From NCBI RefSeq assembly GCF_015278255.1, contig NZ_JADIJC010000002.1, positions 519,601-583,600 on the forward strand: a DNA stretch of 64,000 nt. The letters run 5' to 3'. Source of the stretch: Microbacterium hibisci. Its GTDB lineage: Bacteria > Actinomycetota > Actinomycetes > Actinomycetales > Microbacteriaceae. This document shows, one piece after another, positions 7,509-16,376 of this stretch; position 1 is the stretch's first letter, and the number at the start of each line of letters is the position of its first letter. Below the pieces are notes generated by a model. The model had not been told where the DNA came from, did not search any database, and was given only the letters and a program-made list of their open reading frames with translations. A program made the translations under genes and the position numbers.

Positions 7509-8439
7509 TCCCCACGAGCCCGTCGACCCGCGCGAGCCCGTCGACCCGCGTGAGCCCGTCGACCCGCATGAGCCCGTCGACCTGCATGAGCCCGTCGACC
7601 CGCGTGAGCCCGTCGACCGCTCCCCGCACGTCGATCCGGCTGCGGGCGACGCGCTCGCGCCGCCCACTCCGGCGGACGACCGGGCCCTCCTGCGCGTCGC
7701 GGGGATCACGAAGAGCTTCGGCACGAACCGCGTGCTCGACGGCGTCGGTTTCGAGGTGCGCCGCGGCGAGGTCGTGGTGCTCATCGGGCCGAGCGGCTCG
7801 GGCAAGACCACCGTCCTGCGCTCGCTGAACGGACTCGAGACGCCTGATGCGGGCACCCTGAGCTTCGACGGCGGACCCGAGATCGACTTCTCGGCCAAGG
7901 TCTCGAAGGCCGACCGCCTCGCGCTGCGGGATCGCTCGGCGATGGTCTTCCAGCATCACAACCTCTTCCCGCACCGCACGGTGATCCAGAACGTGCTGGA
8001 GGGTCCGGTGTACGCGCACCGTGTGCCGAAGGCCGAGGCGACGGCTCGCGCCGAGGCGCTGCTGGAGCGGGTCGGGCTGGCCGAGAAGCGGGACGCCTTC
8101 CCGTTCGAGCTGTCCGGCGGACAGCAGCAGCGCGTCGGCATCGTCCGCGCCCTCGCGCTCCAGCCGTCGCTGCTGCTGTTCGACGAGCCCACCAGCGCCC
8201 TCGACCCCGAGCTGGTGGGCGAGGTGCTGCTGGTGCTCAAGGAGCTCGCCGACGAGGGCTGGACCATGGTGATCGTCACGCACGAGCTCGGGTTCGCGCG
8301 GCAGGTCGCGGACGAGGTGCTCTTCTTCGACGAAGGGGCGATCGTGGAGCGTGGCACGCCGAAGCAGCTCTTCACCGACCCGCAGCACGAGCGCACCCGC
8401 CGGTTCGTCGACCGCATCCTGCGTCCGCTCGAGGAATGA
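7495..8439 (+). CDS. Amino-acid ABC transporter ATPase with N-terminal hexapeptide repeats
   Basis: 314 residues against roughly 245-255 for the family. The first about 60 residues are extra: EPVDPR/EPVDPH-type hexapeptides encoded by the 18-bp tandem repeat at 7516-7620, then a Pro/Asp-rich linker. The nucleotide-binding domain has Walker A GPSGSGKTT, Q-loop VFQHHNLFPH, signature LSGGQQQR, Walker B LLLFDEPTSALDPE and H-loop VIVTHE. It powers uptake with the two preceding genes. The start overlaps the permease gene. The extension looks disordered and has no known role. Confidence 0.93.
   Translation: MSPTDPHEPVDPREPVDPREPVDPHEPVDLHEPVDPREPVDRSPHVDPAAGDALAPPTPADDRALLRVAGITKSFGTNRVLDGVGFEVRRGEVVVLIGPSGSGKTTVLRSLNGLETPDAGTLSFDGGPEIDFSAKVSKADRLALRDRSAMVFQHHNLFPHRTVIQNVLEGPVYAHRVPKAEATARAEALLERVGLAEKRDAFPFELSGGQQQRVGIVRALALQPSLLLFDEPTSALDPELVGEVLLVLKELADEGWTMVIVTHELGFARQVADEVLFFDEGAIVERGTPKQLFTDPQHERTRRFVDRILRPLEE
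7516..7620 (+). repeat. 18-bp in-frame tandem repeat, nearly six copies
   Basis: The unit GAGCCCGTCGACCCGCGN starts at 7516, 7534, 7552, 7570, 7588 and 7606 (the last partial). Variation is confined to the final positions and to one C-to-T change in the fourth unit. The array keeps frame and encodes EPVD(P/L)(R/H) repeats at the N terminus of the ATPase. Copy number is likely to vary between strains by slippage. Confidence 0.95.
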
Positions 8440-8462
8440 CGACCGGTCGAGCACGCGGCCGG

Positions 8463-8738
8463 TCACGCCGTCGGTCGCACCTCGAAGCCGCGTTCGCCGG
8501 TGGGCGCGGCATCCGTCACCGTCGCCTCGGCGACGCGCGAGCCGGGCGGCCCCTCCGCCATCCAGGCGAGCACTTCGTCGACCGCGGCGTCGGTGCCCTC
8601 GACCTCGGCCTCCACCGACCCGTCGCGGCGGTTGCGCGCCCAGCCGGCGGCTCCGGCCTCGCGCGCCACCATGCGCATCGTGTAGCGGTAGCCGACGCCC
8701 TGCACCTCGCCCCGGACGATCACGTGCACGCGTCTCAT
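8463..8738 (-). CDS. acyP: Acylphosphatase
   Basis: 91 residues, the usual small alpha/beta sandwich. The catalytic Arg is in GEVQGVGYRYTM and the catalytic Asn in GWARNRRDGSVEAEVEG. The enzyme hydrolyses carboxyl-phosphate bonds such as acetyl or carbamoyl phosphate. Start 8738 is supported by CACGAT six nt upstream on the minus strand (8745-8750). It converges on the ABC operon and is divergent from the DUF1801 gene. Confidence 0.92.
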   Translation of the reverse strand: MRRVHVIVRGEVQGVGYRYTMRMVAREAGAAGWARNRRDGSVEAEVEGTDAAVDEVLAWMAEGPPGSRVAEATVTDAAPTGERGFEVRPTA

Positions 8739-8797
8739 GGCTCCATCGTGCACCGGCGGGGCTGTCGCGGGCGAGTGCCGGATGCCAGGATGCGTGC

Positions 8798-9151
8798 ATG
8801 GGAACCGTCGACGAACTCCTGGCCGGACTCGATGACGCCGACCGGCCCTCGGTCGAGCGCATCTATGCGATCGCGCGCGAGGAGGCGCCCGATGCTGAGC
8901 AGGGACTCGGATACGGGATGCCGGCGCTGGTGTACCACGGAAAGCCGCTGGTGTCGGTGATGAGGGCGAAGAAGCACATCGGCGTGTACCCGTTCAGCCC
9001 GGAGGCGGTGTCGGCGGTGGCCGGGGCGCTCGACGGTCATCCGGGAATCGGGCTCGACAAGGGCACGATCCGCTATCAGCCGGAGCACCCACTGCCCGAC
9101 GGTGTCGTGCGCGCGCTCGTGATCGCCCGCAAGGAGCAGATCGAGCGCTGA
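8798..9151 (+). CDS. DUF1801 (YdhG-like) family protein
   Basis: 117 residues, small alpha/beta protein of the DUF1801 family, related to iron-chaperone/YdhG-like proteins. Family features are LGYGMPALVYHGKPLVSVMRAKKHIGVYPFS and KGTIRYQPEHPLPDGVV. The biochemical role is not settled. ATG 8798 is preceded at six nt by CAGGAT (8786-8791), a leaderless start. Single gene between acylphosphatase and lysE. Confidence 0.85.
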   Translation: MGTVDELLAGLDDADRPSVERIYAIAREEAPDAEQGLGYGMPALVYHGKPLVSVMRAKKHIGVYPFSPEAVSAVAGALDGHPGIGLDKGTIRYQPEHPLPDGVVRALVIARKEQIER

Positions 9152-9220
9152 CCGCGCTGACCCGCTGACCCCGCTGGCCCGCTCTCCTCGGCGCGAGCGT
9201 GGTGCGGGCGCCTGTCCGGA

Positions 9221-9955
9221 TCAGGCGACCGTCGGCAGCACCAGAGAGACGCCCAGCGCGATCATGACGACCGCGATGACGCCGTCGAGGATGCGCCACG
9301 CGCGAGGGGTCGACAGCCAGCGTCCGAGCAGACGCGCGCCGAACGCCAGTCCGAAGAACCAGAGCACGCTCGCCGACATCGCGCCGGCCGCGAACAGCCA
9401 GCGGTCGTCGCCGTGCGTGTTGGCGACCGTGCCGAGCAGGAACACGGTGTCGAGGTACACGTGCGGGTTGAGCCACGTGAGGGCGAGGCACGTCAGGATG
9501 ACGGGCAGCAGGCGGGTGCGGGTCGACGGCGTCGCGGCCGTTCGGACATCGCTGCGCACACCGGATGCCGCGGCTTCGGGCGCGACGAAGGCGCCCACAC
9601 CGCCGTCAGCGTGAGCCGCGGCGCGGTCCGCGTCGCGAGGCACGTCCTCACCGGCACCGAGCACCTGTCCCGACGGCTTCAGCGCGCGGCGCGCCGCGAG
9701 CACGCCGTACGTGACGAGGAAGAGCGCGCCCGCCCACCTCACCGCGTCGACCAGCCACGGCACCGCCTGCAGCACGAAGCCGACGCCCGACACCCCCAGC
9801 AGGATGAGCAGCGCGTCCGAGATCGCGCAGATGGCCGCGACCGCGAACACATGCTCACGGCGCAGACCCTGCCGGAGCACGAAGAGGTTCTGCGCGCCGA
9901 TGGCGATGATGAGCGAGAAGCCGAGGCCGAGGCCGGCCAGAACGGGGGTGAGCAC
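9221..9955 (-). CDS. lysE: LysE/ArgO family amino-acid exporter
   Basis: 244 residues, about six membrane spans. The family signature GFSLIIAIGAQNLFVLRQGL lies near the N terminus. A hydrophilic central loop of about 50 residues (GAGEDVPRDADRAAAH and on) makes it longer than the usual 200-210. It exports basic amino acids (Lys/Arg) with proton exchange, avoiding toxic build-up from peptides. GTG start; TAGCGT at 9962-9967 (minus strand) lies six nt before it. It is divergent from a LysG/ArgP-type regulator across a 71-nt gap, the classic arrangement. Confidence 0.93.
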   Translation of the reverse strand: MLTPVLAGLGLGFSLIIAIGAQNLFVLRQGLRREHVFAVAAICAISDALLILLGVSGVGFVLQAVPWLVDAVRWAGALFLVTYGVLAARRALKPSGQVLGAGEDVPRDADRAAAHADGGVGAFVAPEAAASGVRSDVRTAATPSTRTRLLPVILTCLALTWLNPHVYLDTVFLLGTVANTHGDDRWLFAAGAMSASVLWFFGLAFGARLLGRWLSTPRAWRILDGVIAVVMIALGVSLVLPTVA

Positions 9956-10026
9956 TCTTCGACGCTAGGTTCGGTACCACCCGTAGTCCAGCTCATGGAT
10001 CTTCAGTACCATTAGCCGGACTGAAG

Positions 10027-10917
10027 ATGCGGATCCCGTTCGAGCTCGCCGAGACCCTGGCCGTCGTCGTCGACGAGGGCACCCTCGATGCGGCCGCCCG
10101 GCGGCTGCACGTCACCCCCTCGGCGGTCAGTCAGCGCATCAAGGCGCTCGAGGAGCAGCTCGGCCGGCTCGTGCTCGTGCGCTCGAAGCCGGTGCGCCCG
10201 ACCGAGGCGGGCATGTCGGTGATCCGGCTCGCACGCCAGACAGCGCTGCTCGAGCACGACGCGCTCGCCGAGCTCGGGGCCGACAGCGAGGACGCCGCGC
10301 TCACGAGCGTGGCGCTTGCGGTCAACGCCGACTCCTTGGCGACGTGGTTCCTCCCGCCCCTCGCGCGCCTCGCGGAGCGGCATCCGGTGGTCTTCGACCT
10401 CCACCGCGACGATCAGGACTTCACCGCGGGCCTGCTCGAGTCGGGCACCGTGATGGGCGCCGTGACCTCGCGCGCGGCGCCGGTGGCCGGGTGTCGCTCG
10501 TCGGTGCTGGGCGCCATGCGCTACGAGGCTGTGGCGACGCCGGCGTATGCCGAGCGGTGGCTCGCCGGAGACCGGGAGGCGGCACTGAGCGAGGCGCCGC
10601 TGGTGGACTTCGACCGGCGCGACGACCTGCAGAACGAGTGGCTGTCGCGGCAGGGCGTCGATCCGGCGCGGCCGCCGCGGCACTATGTGCCGGCGTCGAA
10701 CGACTTCGCCACCGCGGTCCGACTGGGCCTCGGCTGGGCGATGCTGCCGCGGTTCCAGTCGCACGAGGCGCTCGAGCGCGGCGAGCTGGTGCTCCTCGGC
10801 GGTCCGCCGGTCGATGTCGTGCTGCACTGGCAGCAGTGGAACCTGCGCTCGCCCCTCCTCGACGCGATCGCCGACGCGATCGTGGCGGAGGGCCGCCGCG
10901 TGCTCACCTCCACGTGA
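10027..10917 (+). CDS. lysG: LysR-family regulator LysG/ArgP
   Basis: 296 residues. The N-terminal winged helix (residues 1-60: FELAETLAVVVDEGTLDAAARR, then HVTPSAVSQRIKALEEQLG) is followed by the effector domain, with the ArgP-type feature LAVNADSLATWFLPPL. The family activates the divergent exporter when cytoplasmic Lys or Arg is high. The operator should be in the 71-nt spacer 9956-10026, which also carries both promoters. A short stretch reading GGACTGAAG precedes the ATG. Regulation of lysE is inferred from pairing and family. Confidence 0.93.
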   Translation: MRIPFELAETLAVVVDEGTLDAAARRLHVTPSAVSQRIKALEEQLGRLVLVRSKPVRPTEAGMSVIRLARQTALLEHDALAELGADSEDAALTSVALAVNADSLATWFLPPLARLAERHPVVFDLHRDDQDFTAGLLESGTVMGAVTSRAAPVAGCRSSVLGAMRYEAVATPAYAERWLAGDREAALSEAPLVDFDRRDDLQNEWLSRQGVDPARPPRHYVPASNDFATAVRLGLGWAMLPRFQSHEALERGELVLLGGPPVDVVLHWQQWNLRSPLLDAIADAIVAEGRRVLTST

Positions 10918-10943
10918 ACCGAGGACGGGCGGGGCGCGGGGGA

Positions 10944-11969
10944 TCAGCCGTCGCTGACCCGCAGCACGACCTTGCCGCGCGTGTGGCCGGTCTCGATCGC
11001 GCGATGCGCATCGGCCGCATCGGCCAGGTCGAACACCTGCTCGATGTACACCTGCACCGATCCCGAGTCGAGCAGCCGGGCGATGGTCGCGAGGGCTCCG
11101 CCGTCGGGGATCACCTTGTACGACGTCGCCCGCACGCCGGCGTCCGCGGCGGCTTCGGCGTAGCCGGGCCAGGAGCCGGTCGGCACCAGCACGTAGAGCC
11201 CGCCGGGCCGCAGCACTTCCAGCGACCGCGTGCCGGTGTCGCCTCCGACGTTGCCGACCAGGTCGATCACGGCATCCACTTCGCCGACCACCTCGTCGAA
11301 CCGCGTCGTCGTGTAGTCGATCACGACGGCGGCCCCGAGCTCGCGCAGCCACGAGGCGTTGCGCCCCGATGCCGTCACGGTGACGTGGGCGCCGAAGTAC
11401 GCGGCGAACTGCACGGCGAAGTGCCCGACGCCGCCGCTGCCGGCGTGGATCAGGATCCGCTGGCCCTCGTGCGCGTGCGCGGTCTCGACGACGAGGCCCC
11501 ACGCGGTCAGCGCGGCCAGCGGAACGCCGGCCGCCTCGACGTGCGAGAGCGAGGCGGGCTTGCGCGCGACCGACAGCGACGGCGCCACGACGTACTCGGC
11601 GTACGAGCCTGACGTGCGCGGGAACGACGCCATGCCGAACACCTCCGTGCCGGCCGGAAACTGATGCGCCTCGTACGGGCTCTTCACCACGATGCCGCTG
11701 AAGTCGAAACCGGGCGTCGCGGGGTAGCGCTCGATGGCGGCCGAGACGCCGGCGCCGCCGCGCGTCTTCGCGTCGATCGGGTTGACCCCTGCCGCGACGA
11801 CGCGCACGAGCACCTCGCTGATGACGGGGGAGGGGACGGAGACGGATGCCGCGCGCAGCGCGTCCGGATCGCCCGGCGCGTCGAACGCCACGGCCCGCAT
11901 CTCGGCGGGCGGCTCGGCGACGGGCACCAGGGTCGACTCGGGGGTCGATCGCAGCGGTCGGATCCTCAT
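10944..11969 (-). CDS. Zinc-independent MDR-family NADP(H)-dependent oxidoreductase
   Basis: 341 residues, medium-chain dehydrogenase/reductase of the quinone oxidoreductase branch. A GroES-like N-terminal domain (EVLVRVVAAGVNPIDAKTRGG) and a Rossmann domain with ILIHAGSGGVGHFAVQFA are present. No zinc-ligand Cys cluster is seen, so a reductase of quinones or enones is likely. Start 11969 was chosen for its GGAAGGAG site; family alignments might favour an internal Met about 23 residues later. The 3' end faces the lysG 3' end, 26 nt away. Confidence 0.88.
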   Translation of the reverse strand: MRIRPLRSTPESTLVPVAEPPAEMRAVAFDAPGDPDALRAASVSVPSPVISEVLVRVVAAGVNPIDAKTRGGAGVSAAIERYPATPGFDFSGIVVKSPYEAHQFPAGTEVFGMASFPRTSGSYAEYVVAPSLSVARKPASLSHVEAAGVPLAALTAWGLVVETAHAHEGQRILIHAGSGGVGHFAVQFAAYFGAHVTVTASGRNASWLRELGAAVVIDYTTTRFDEVVGEVDAVIDLVGNVGGDTGTRSLEVLRPGGLYVLVPTGSWPGYAEAAADAGVRATSYKVIPDGGALATIARLLDSGSVQVYIEQVFDLADAADAHRAIETGHTRGKVVLRVSDG

Positions 11970-12219
11970 CGCACTCTCCTTCCGCGGGCGCACCGTCATC
12001 GGCACAGAACTGAACCCCGTGAGGACAGTCAACCGTGCGTTCGTCTCGGCCGTGTTACGCCGGTGCTACGTCCCTGACCCGTGCGCGCTGGGATACCAGA
12101 CATCGCACTCCGGCGGAAAGCGCACAGCGGGTCGCGCACCGCGGGGCGCGGCATCCGTCTCCGTCCCGCGGCCCGTCATCGGAGAGTCGTGCGGGCGCCG
12201 GAGCGCCGCGACCGCGGAG

Positions 12220-13413
12220 TCAGGCGCGCGCGGCGCGCAGCTCGACCGCGGCGGGGGACAGCACCTGCTGCGTGACCATGATGGCCGCTCCCAGCACGCC
12301 GGCGGTGTCGTCGGCCTGGGACTGGACGATCCCCAGGTGCTGCGTCGCGAGCGGGATGGAGCGCCGGTACACGACCTCGCGGATGCCCGCGAGCAGGTGC
12401 TCGCCGGCGCGCGCGACACTGCCGCCGATCACGATCACCGAGGGGTTCAGCATGTTGACGACCGTCGCGAGCACCTCGCCCACCTCGCGGCCCGCCTGGC
12501 GCGTCGCGGCGATGGCGGCCGGGTGGCCCGCCCGCACGAGTGCCACGACGTCGGAGCTGCCGGTGGCCTCGATGCCCTGGGCCCGGAGGTCGGCGGCGAT
12601 GGCGGTGCCGCTCGCGATGGCCTCGAGGTCGCGCTGGTCACCCGGAGGACGAGGGGAGTCGCGGCTGTAGGGCACCTGGACGTGGCCCATGTCACCTGCC
12701 GAGCCCTGCGCGCCCCGCTGCAGGGCGCCGCCGGAGATGAGGCCGGCGCCGATGCCCGTCGACACCTTGACGAAGATGAGATCGGCGACGCCCGGCCAGC
12801 TGAGCGCCTGCTCGCCGAGGGCCAGGATGTTCACGTCGTTGTCGACCAGCACCGGCACGTCGAAGGTGCGCTGCACGTAGTGCGGCACGTCGAAGCGGTC
12901 CCAGCCGGGCATGATCGGAGGATTGGTGGGGCGACCTGTCGAATGCTCGACCGGTCCCGGCACCCCGATGCCGATCCCCATCACCTGGGAGGCCGCGATG
13001 CCCTGGCGCTCGAGCAGGCTCGCGCCCTCGGCGATCACCGAGTCGAGCACCGGCTCGGGGCCTTCGGCGATGTCGAGCGGATGGGTGTTGGCGGTGAGGA
13101 TGTTCGCCGCGAGATCGGCGACGGCGACCGTCGCGTGCGTCGCGCCGAGATCAACCGCGATGATCACGCCCGCCAGCGGGTTGAAGGCGACTCGGGCGGG
13201 TGGCCGTCCTCCGGTCGAGGCGGCTTCGCCCGCGGGGCGTACGAGACCCGCGGCCAGCAGCGCGTCCACCCGACTCGACACGGTCGAGCGGGCGAGCCCG
13301 GTGAGGGTCGCGAGCTCGGCCTTCGTGCGCGCGCGGCCGTCGCGGAGGATCTGGAAGATCTCGCCCGCTCCGGTGCTGCTCGCGGCTCCGCTGCCGCGCA
13401 TCGCGTCGACCAT
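12220..13413 (-). CDS. ROK-family transcriptional repressor lacking the Cys zinc motif
   Basis: 397 residues. The N-terminal winged HTH (about 15-75: TKAELATLTGLARSTVSSRVDAL) is followed by a sugar-kinase-like ROK domain with the DLGATH phosphate loop (about residue 90). Typical ROK proteins have GEIGH followed by CxCGxxGC; here GDMGHVQV continues into RDSPRPPGDQRDLE with no Cys. It probably represses the divergent operon at 13528-22178, starting 114 nt away, and senses its sugar. TTTACT at 13420-13425 (minus strand) gives a leaderless start. Confidence 0.9.
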   Translation of the reverse strand: MVDAMRGSGAASSTGAGEIFQILRDGRARTKAELATLTGLARSTVSSRVDALLAAGLVRPAGEAASTGGRPPARVAFNPLAGVIIAVDLGATHATVAVADLAANILTANTHPLDIAEGPEPVLDSVIAEGASLLERQGIAASQVMGIGIGVPGPVEHSTGRPTNPPIMPGWDRFDVPHYVQRTFDVPVLVDNDVNILALGEQALSWPGVADLIFVKVSTGIGAGLISGGALQRGAQGSAGDMGHVQVPYSRDSPRPPGDQRDLEAIASGTAIAADLRAQGIEATGSSDVVALVRAGHPAAIAATRQAGREVGEVLATVVNMLNPSVIVIGGSVARAGEHLLAGIREVVYRRSIPLATQHLGIVQSQADDTAGVLGAAIMVTQQVLSPAAVELRAARA

Positions 13414-13527
13414 GGCGACAGTAAAGCACAGGCCTTCTGCCCATCGGCGTGGCGACTTAAGATCACGACCAGATCACTTTTGACGAAGCACTAGCAAAAG
13501 TCGGCGGTTGCGTGACATGATCGCGGC

Positions 13528-14634
13528 ATGACTACGGAAGTCATCGACATCGGCGTCGGCACCGTTCGCACGGGATTCGTGGGCGGCGGCTTCATGGGGC
13601 GCGTCCACGCCGCGGCGGCCCGCCGCGCAGGCGCCCGCCTCACCGCCGTGGCCTCCTCGAGCCGCACACGGGCCGAAGCCGTGGCGCGTGAGCTCGGGGT
13701 GGAGCGGGTGGAGGATGACGCCGACGGCGTGTTCGCGGCATCCGATGTCGACGTGGTGCACATCTGCACGCCCAACGCGACCCACGCGACGCTCGCCGCG
13801 GCGGCGCTCGCCGCCGGCAAGCACGTCGTGTGCGAGAAGCCGCTGGCGACCTCCGCCGCCGACGCACGAGACCTCGCGCGCGAGGCCGAGGCGTCGGGCG
13901 TGGTCGCCGCCGTCCCGTTCGTCTACCGCTACCACCCGATGGTGCGCGAAGCCCGCGCCCGCATCGCCGACGGGCGCATCGGCACCCTCCTCACCCTGGA
14001 CGCCGCGTACCTGCAGGACTGGATGCTGCGGCAGCAGGACGACGACTGGCGGGCGGATGCCGCAGCCGGCGGTCCGTCGCGCGCCTTCGCCGACATCGGC
14101 TCGCACCTGTGCGACCTGATCGAGTTCGTCACCGGCGAGCGGATCGTGCGCCTGTCGGCGCGCACCCGCCGCGTGTTCGACGAGCGCGCGGGCCGGACCG
14201 TCTCGAACGAGGACGCCGCCGCGCTCCTCGTCGAGACCGAGTCGGGCGCGCTGGGCACGCTGCTCGTGTCGCAGATGGCGCCCGGCCGCAAGAACGCGCT
14301 GGTGCTCGAACTCCACGGCACGCGTCGCAGCATCCGCTTCGACCAGGAGCGGCCCGAGGAGCTGTGGATCGGAGCGCGCAAGGGTTCGCGCCTGGTGCTG
14401 CGCGACCCGGCGACCGCCCGCGCCGACTCGGCTCGTCTGCAGTCCGTCCCCGCGGGGCACCCGATGGGCTACCAGGACGCGTTCGACAACTTCGTGGCCG
14501 ACGTCTACGCCGCCATCGGCGGCGCCGAGCCCGACGGCCTTCCGACCTTCGCCGACGGCCTGCGCGCGGCGGTCCTCACCGAGGCCGTGCTCGAGTCGGC
14601 ACTCACCCGCGACTGGATCGAGGTGCCGGCATGA
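13528..14634 (+). CDS. Gfo/Idh/MocA-family sugar or polyol dehydrogenase
   Basis: 368 residues. The N-terminal Rossmann fold has GFVGGGFMGRVHAAAAR; the mid-part has the family EKPLATSAADARDL segment with the catalytic Lys (CEKP). The C-terminal domain has FADIGSHLCDLIEF, containing the usual Asp/His pair. The family oxidises or reduces sugars, inositols and their derivatives with NAD(P). First gene of the ABC operon: the stop overlaps the ATPase start (ATGA). CATGAT at 13516-13521 lies six nt before the ATG. Myo-inositol or a rare sugar is a reasonable but unproven substrate. Confidence 0.92.
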   Translation: MTTEVIDIGVGTVRTGFVGGGFMGRVHAAAARRAGARLTAVASSSRTRAEAVARELGVERVEDDADGVFAASDVDVVHICTPNATHATLAAAALAAGKHVVCEKPLATSAADARDLAREAEASGVVAAVPFVYRYHPMVREARARIADGRIGTLLTLDAAYLQDWMLRQQDDDWRADAAAGGPSRAFADIGSHLCDLIEFVTGERIVRLSARTRRVFDERAGRTVSNEDAAALLVETESGALGTLLVSQMAPGRKNALVLELHGTRRSIRFDQERPEELWIGARKGSRLVLRDPATARADSARLQSVPAGHPMGYQDAFDNFVADVYAAIGGAEPDGLPTFADGLRAAVLTEAVLESALTRDWIEVPA

Positions 14635-16376
14635 CCGACACGATGCTCGCCGACACCCCGGTGCCTCCCACCGGCCCCGACGTCGTGCTCCGCGCACGCG
14701 GCGTCTCGAAGTCGTTCTTCGGCGTGCGCGTGCTGTCCGACATCGACCTGGACGTGCGTCGCGGTGAGGTCCACGGGCTGGTCGGCGAGAACGGCGCGGG
14801 CAAGTCCACGCTGATGAAGATCCTGGCCGGCGTCCACGACGCCGACACGGGCTCGGTCGAATTCGAGGGCCAGCCCGTCGCCTTCCACCACCCGCGCCAG
14901 GCGATGGACGCCGGGCTCGTCACGGTCTTCCAGGAGTTCAACCTGCTGCCCGAGCGCACGGTCGCGCAGAACGTCTTCCTCGGGCGCGAGCCTCGCAAGG
15001 CGGGCTTCGTGGACAAGAAGGGCATGGAGCGCCGCACCCGCGACCTGCTCGAGGGACTCGGCGTCGCGTTCATCGATCCGGGCGCCCGGGTGGGCTCGCT
15101 CACCGTGGCCGAGCAGCAGATCGTCGAGATTGTGAAGGCGCTGTCGTTCGACGCCCGTGTCATCTCGATGGACGAGCCCACGGCTGCCCTCAGCGACCAC
15201 GAGGTGGAGCTTCTCTACGCCATCGTCCGCAAGCTCACGGCGCGCGGCGTGGCCGTCATCTACGTGTCGCACCGGCTGAAGGAGATCTTCGATCTCTGCG
15301 ACACCATCACGATCCTGAAGGACGGCTCGCTGGTGTCGACGGATGCCGCAACCGCCCTCACCGACGCCGAACTGGTCCGTCGCATGGTGGGCCGCCCGCT
15401 GCAGTCGTACTTCCCGGGCCCGGTCGAGGGCACCACGCTCGGCGAGCCGCGGCTGCAGCTCGAGGGCTGCGGCAACGAGTACGTCGACGGTGTCTCGCTC
15501 ACCCTCCGCGCGGGCGAGATCGTGGGGCTCGCGGGTCTGCAGGGATCCGGCCGCACCGAGCTCGTCGAGGGCGTCTTCGGCGTCCACGGCTTCACGCGCG
15601 GGTCGATGATCATCGACGGCCGCTCGGTGAGCTTCGCCAGCCCGAGGGCCGCCGTCAAAGCCGGGCTCGCGCTCGTCACCGAGGACCGCAAGGCGCAGGG
15701 CCTCGCGCTCGGCCAGTCGGTGCTCGACAATGCGCTCCTCGTGGTCCGCAGCGTGTTCGCGGGCCGCACGGGCGCGTCCCGCCGAAGCGTGCCCGGCATC
15801 CTCAGCTCGCTCGAGGTGTCGTCGCGCGGCGTCGACCAGGAGGTGCGCTTCCTTTCCGGCGGCAACCAGCAGAAGGTCGTGCTGGCGAAGTGGCTCGTCA
15901 CCGATCCGCAGATCGTGCTGTTCGACGAGCCGACACGCGGCATCGACGTCGGCGCGAAGGTCGCGGTGTACCAGCTCATGCGCCAGCTCGCCGCCGAGGG
16001 CAAGGCCGTGCTGATGGTCTCGAGCGAGCTGCCGGAGGTCATCGGCATGAGCGACCGCATCCTCGTCATGCGCGACGGTGAACTCGCCGCCGAGCTTCCC
16101 GCGGGATCGGCCGAGCACGAGGTGCTCGCCGCCGCCACCGGCTCGGCGCCGGCGCCCGCCGGCACCGACTCCAGCCCGGCGCCCGCCGGCACCGGCACGG
16201 CGCCCGCCGCCACCGGCCCGGCGCCCGCCGGCTCGGGCCCGGCGCCCGCCGCCACCGGCTCGGCGACGGCACCCACCGGCACCGACTCGGGCCCGGCGCC
16301 CGCCGGCTCGGGCGCGGCAGCGCCCGGCGCCGACATCGCCGATCCGCGCCTCGACGACGACGGGAGCAGGCCGTGA
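14631..16376 (+). CDS. Sugar ABC transporter ATPase (two NBDs) with Ala/Pro/Gly/Thr-rich tail
   Basis: 581 residues, ribose/xylose (RbsA/XylG) type. NBD1 has GENGAGKST, a degenerate signature (LTVAEQQIVEIV) and MDEPTAAL. NBD2 has the usual weakened Walker A GLQGSGRTEL, signature LSGGNQQKV and LFDEPTRGIDVGAK. After the NBDs, about 80 residues form low-complexity PAPAGT/TGPAPAG repeats (16140-16330), absent from standard family members. Start 14631 overlaps the preceding stop. A much longer open frame upstream is only the antiparallel-free shadow of the dehydrogenase gene. Confidence 0.94.
   Translation: MTDTMLADTPVPPTGPDVVLRARGVSKSFFGVRVLSDIDLDVRRGEVHGLVGENGAGKSTLMKILAGVHDADTGSVEFEGQPVAFHHPRQAMDAGLVTVFQEFNLLPERTVAQNVFLGREPRKAGFVDKKGMERRTRDLLEGLGVAFIDPGARVGSLTVAEQQIVEIVKALSFDARVISMDEPTAALSDHEVELLYAIVRKLTARGVAVIYVSHRLKEIFDLCDTITILKDGSLVSTDAATALTDAELVRRMVGRPLQSYFPGPVEGTTLGEPRLQLEGCGNEYVDGVSLTLRAGEIVGLAGLQGSGRTELVEGVFGVHGFTRGSMIIDGRSVSFASPRAAVKAGLALVTEDRKAQGLALGQSVLDNALLVVRSVFAGRTGASRRSVPGILSSLEVSSRGVDQEVRFLSGGNQQKVVLAKWLVTDPQIVLFDEPTRGIDVGAKVAVYQLMRQLAAEGKAVLMVSSELPEVIGMSDRILVMRDGELAAELPAGSAEHEVLAAATGSAPAPAGTDSSPAPAGTGTAPAATGPAPAGSGPAPAATGSATAPTGTDSGPAPAGSGAAAPGADIADPRLDDDGSRP

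Noticed and set aside
7516-7620. CRISPR-like or promoter-repeat interpretation of the 18-bp array
   Set aside because: The repeats are in frame, have no spacers and encode hexapeptides within the ATPase gene.
13830-14630. An 800-nt upstream extension of the sugar ABC ATPase frame
   Set aside because: The extension lies in another frame of the dehydrogenase gene and is Arg-rich nonsense; the ATPase domain starts after ATG 14631.
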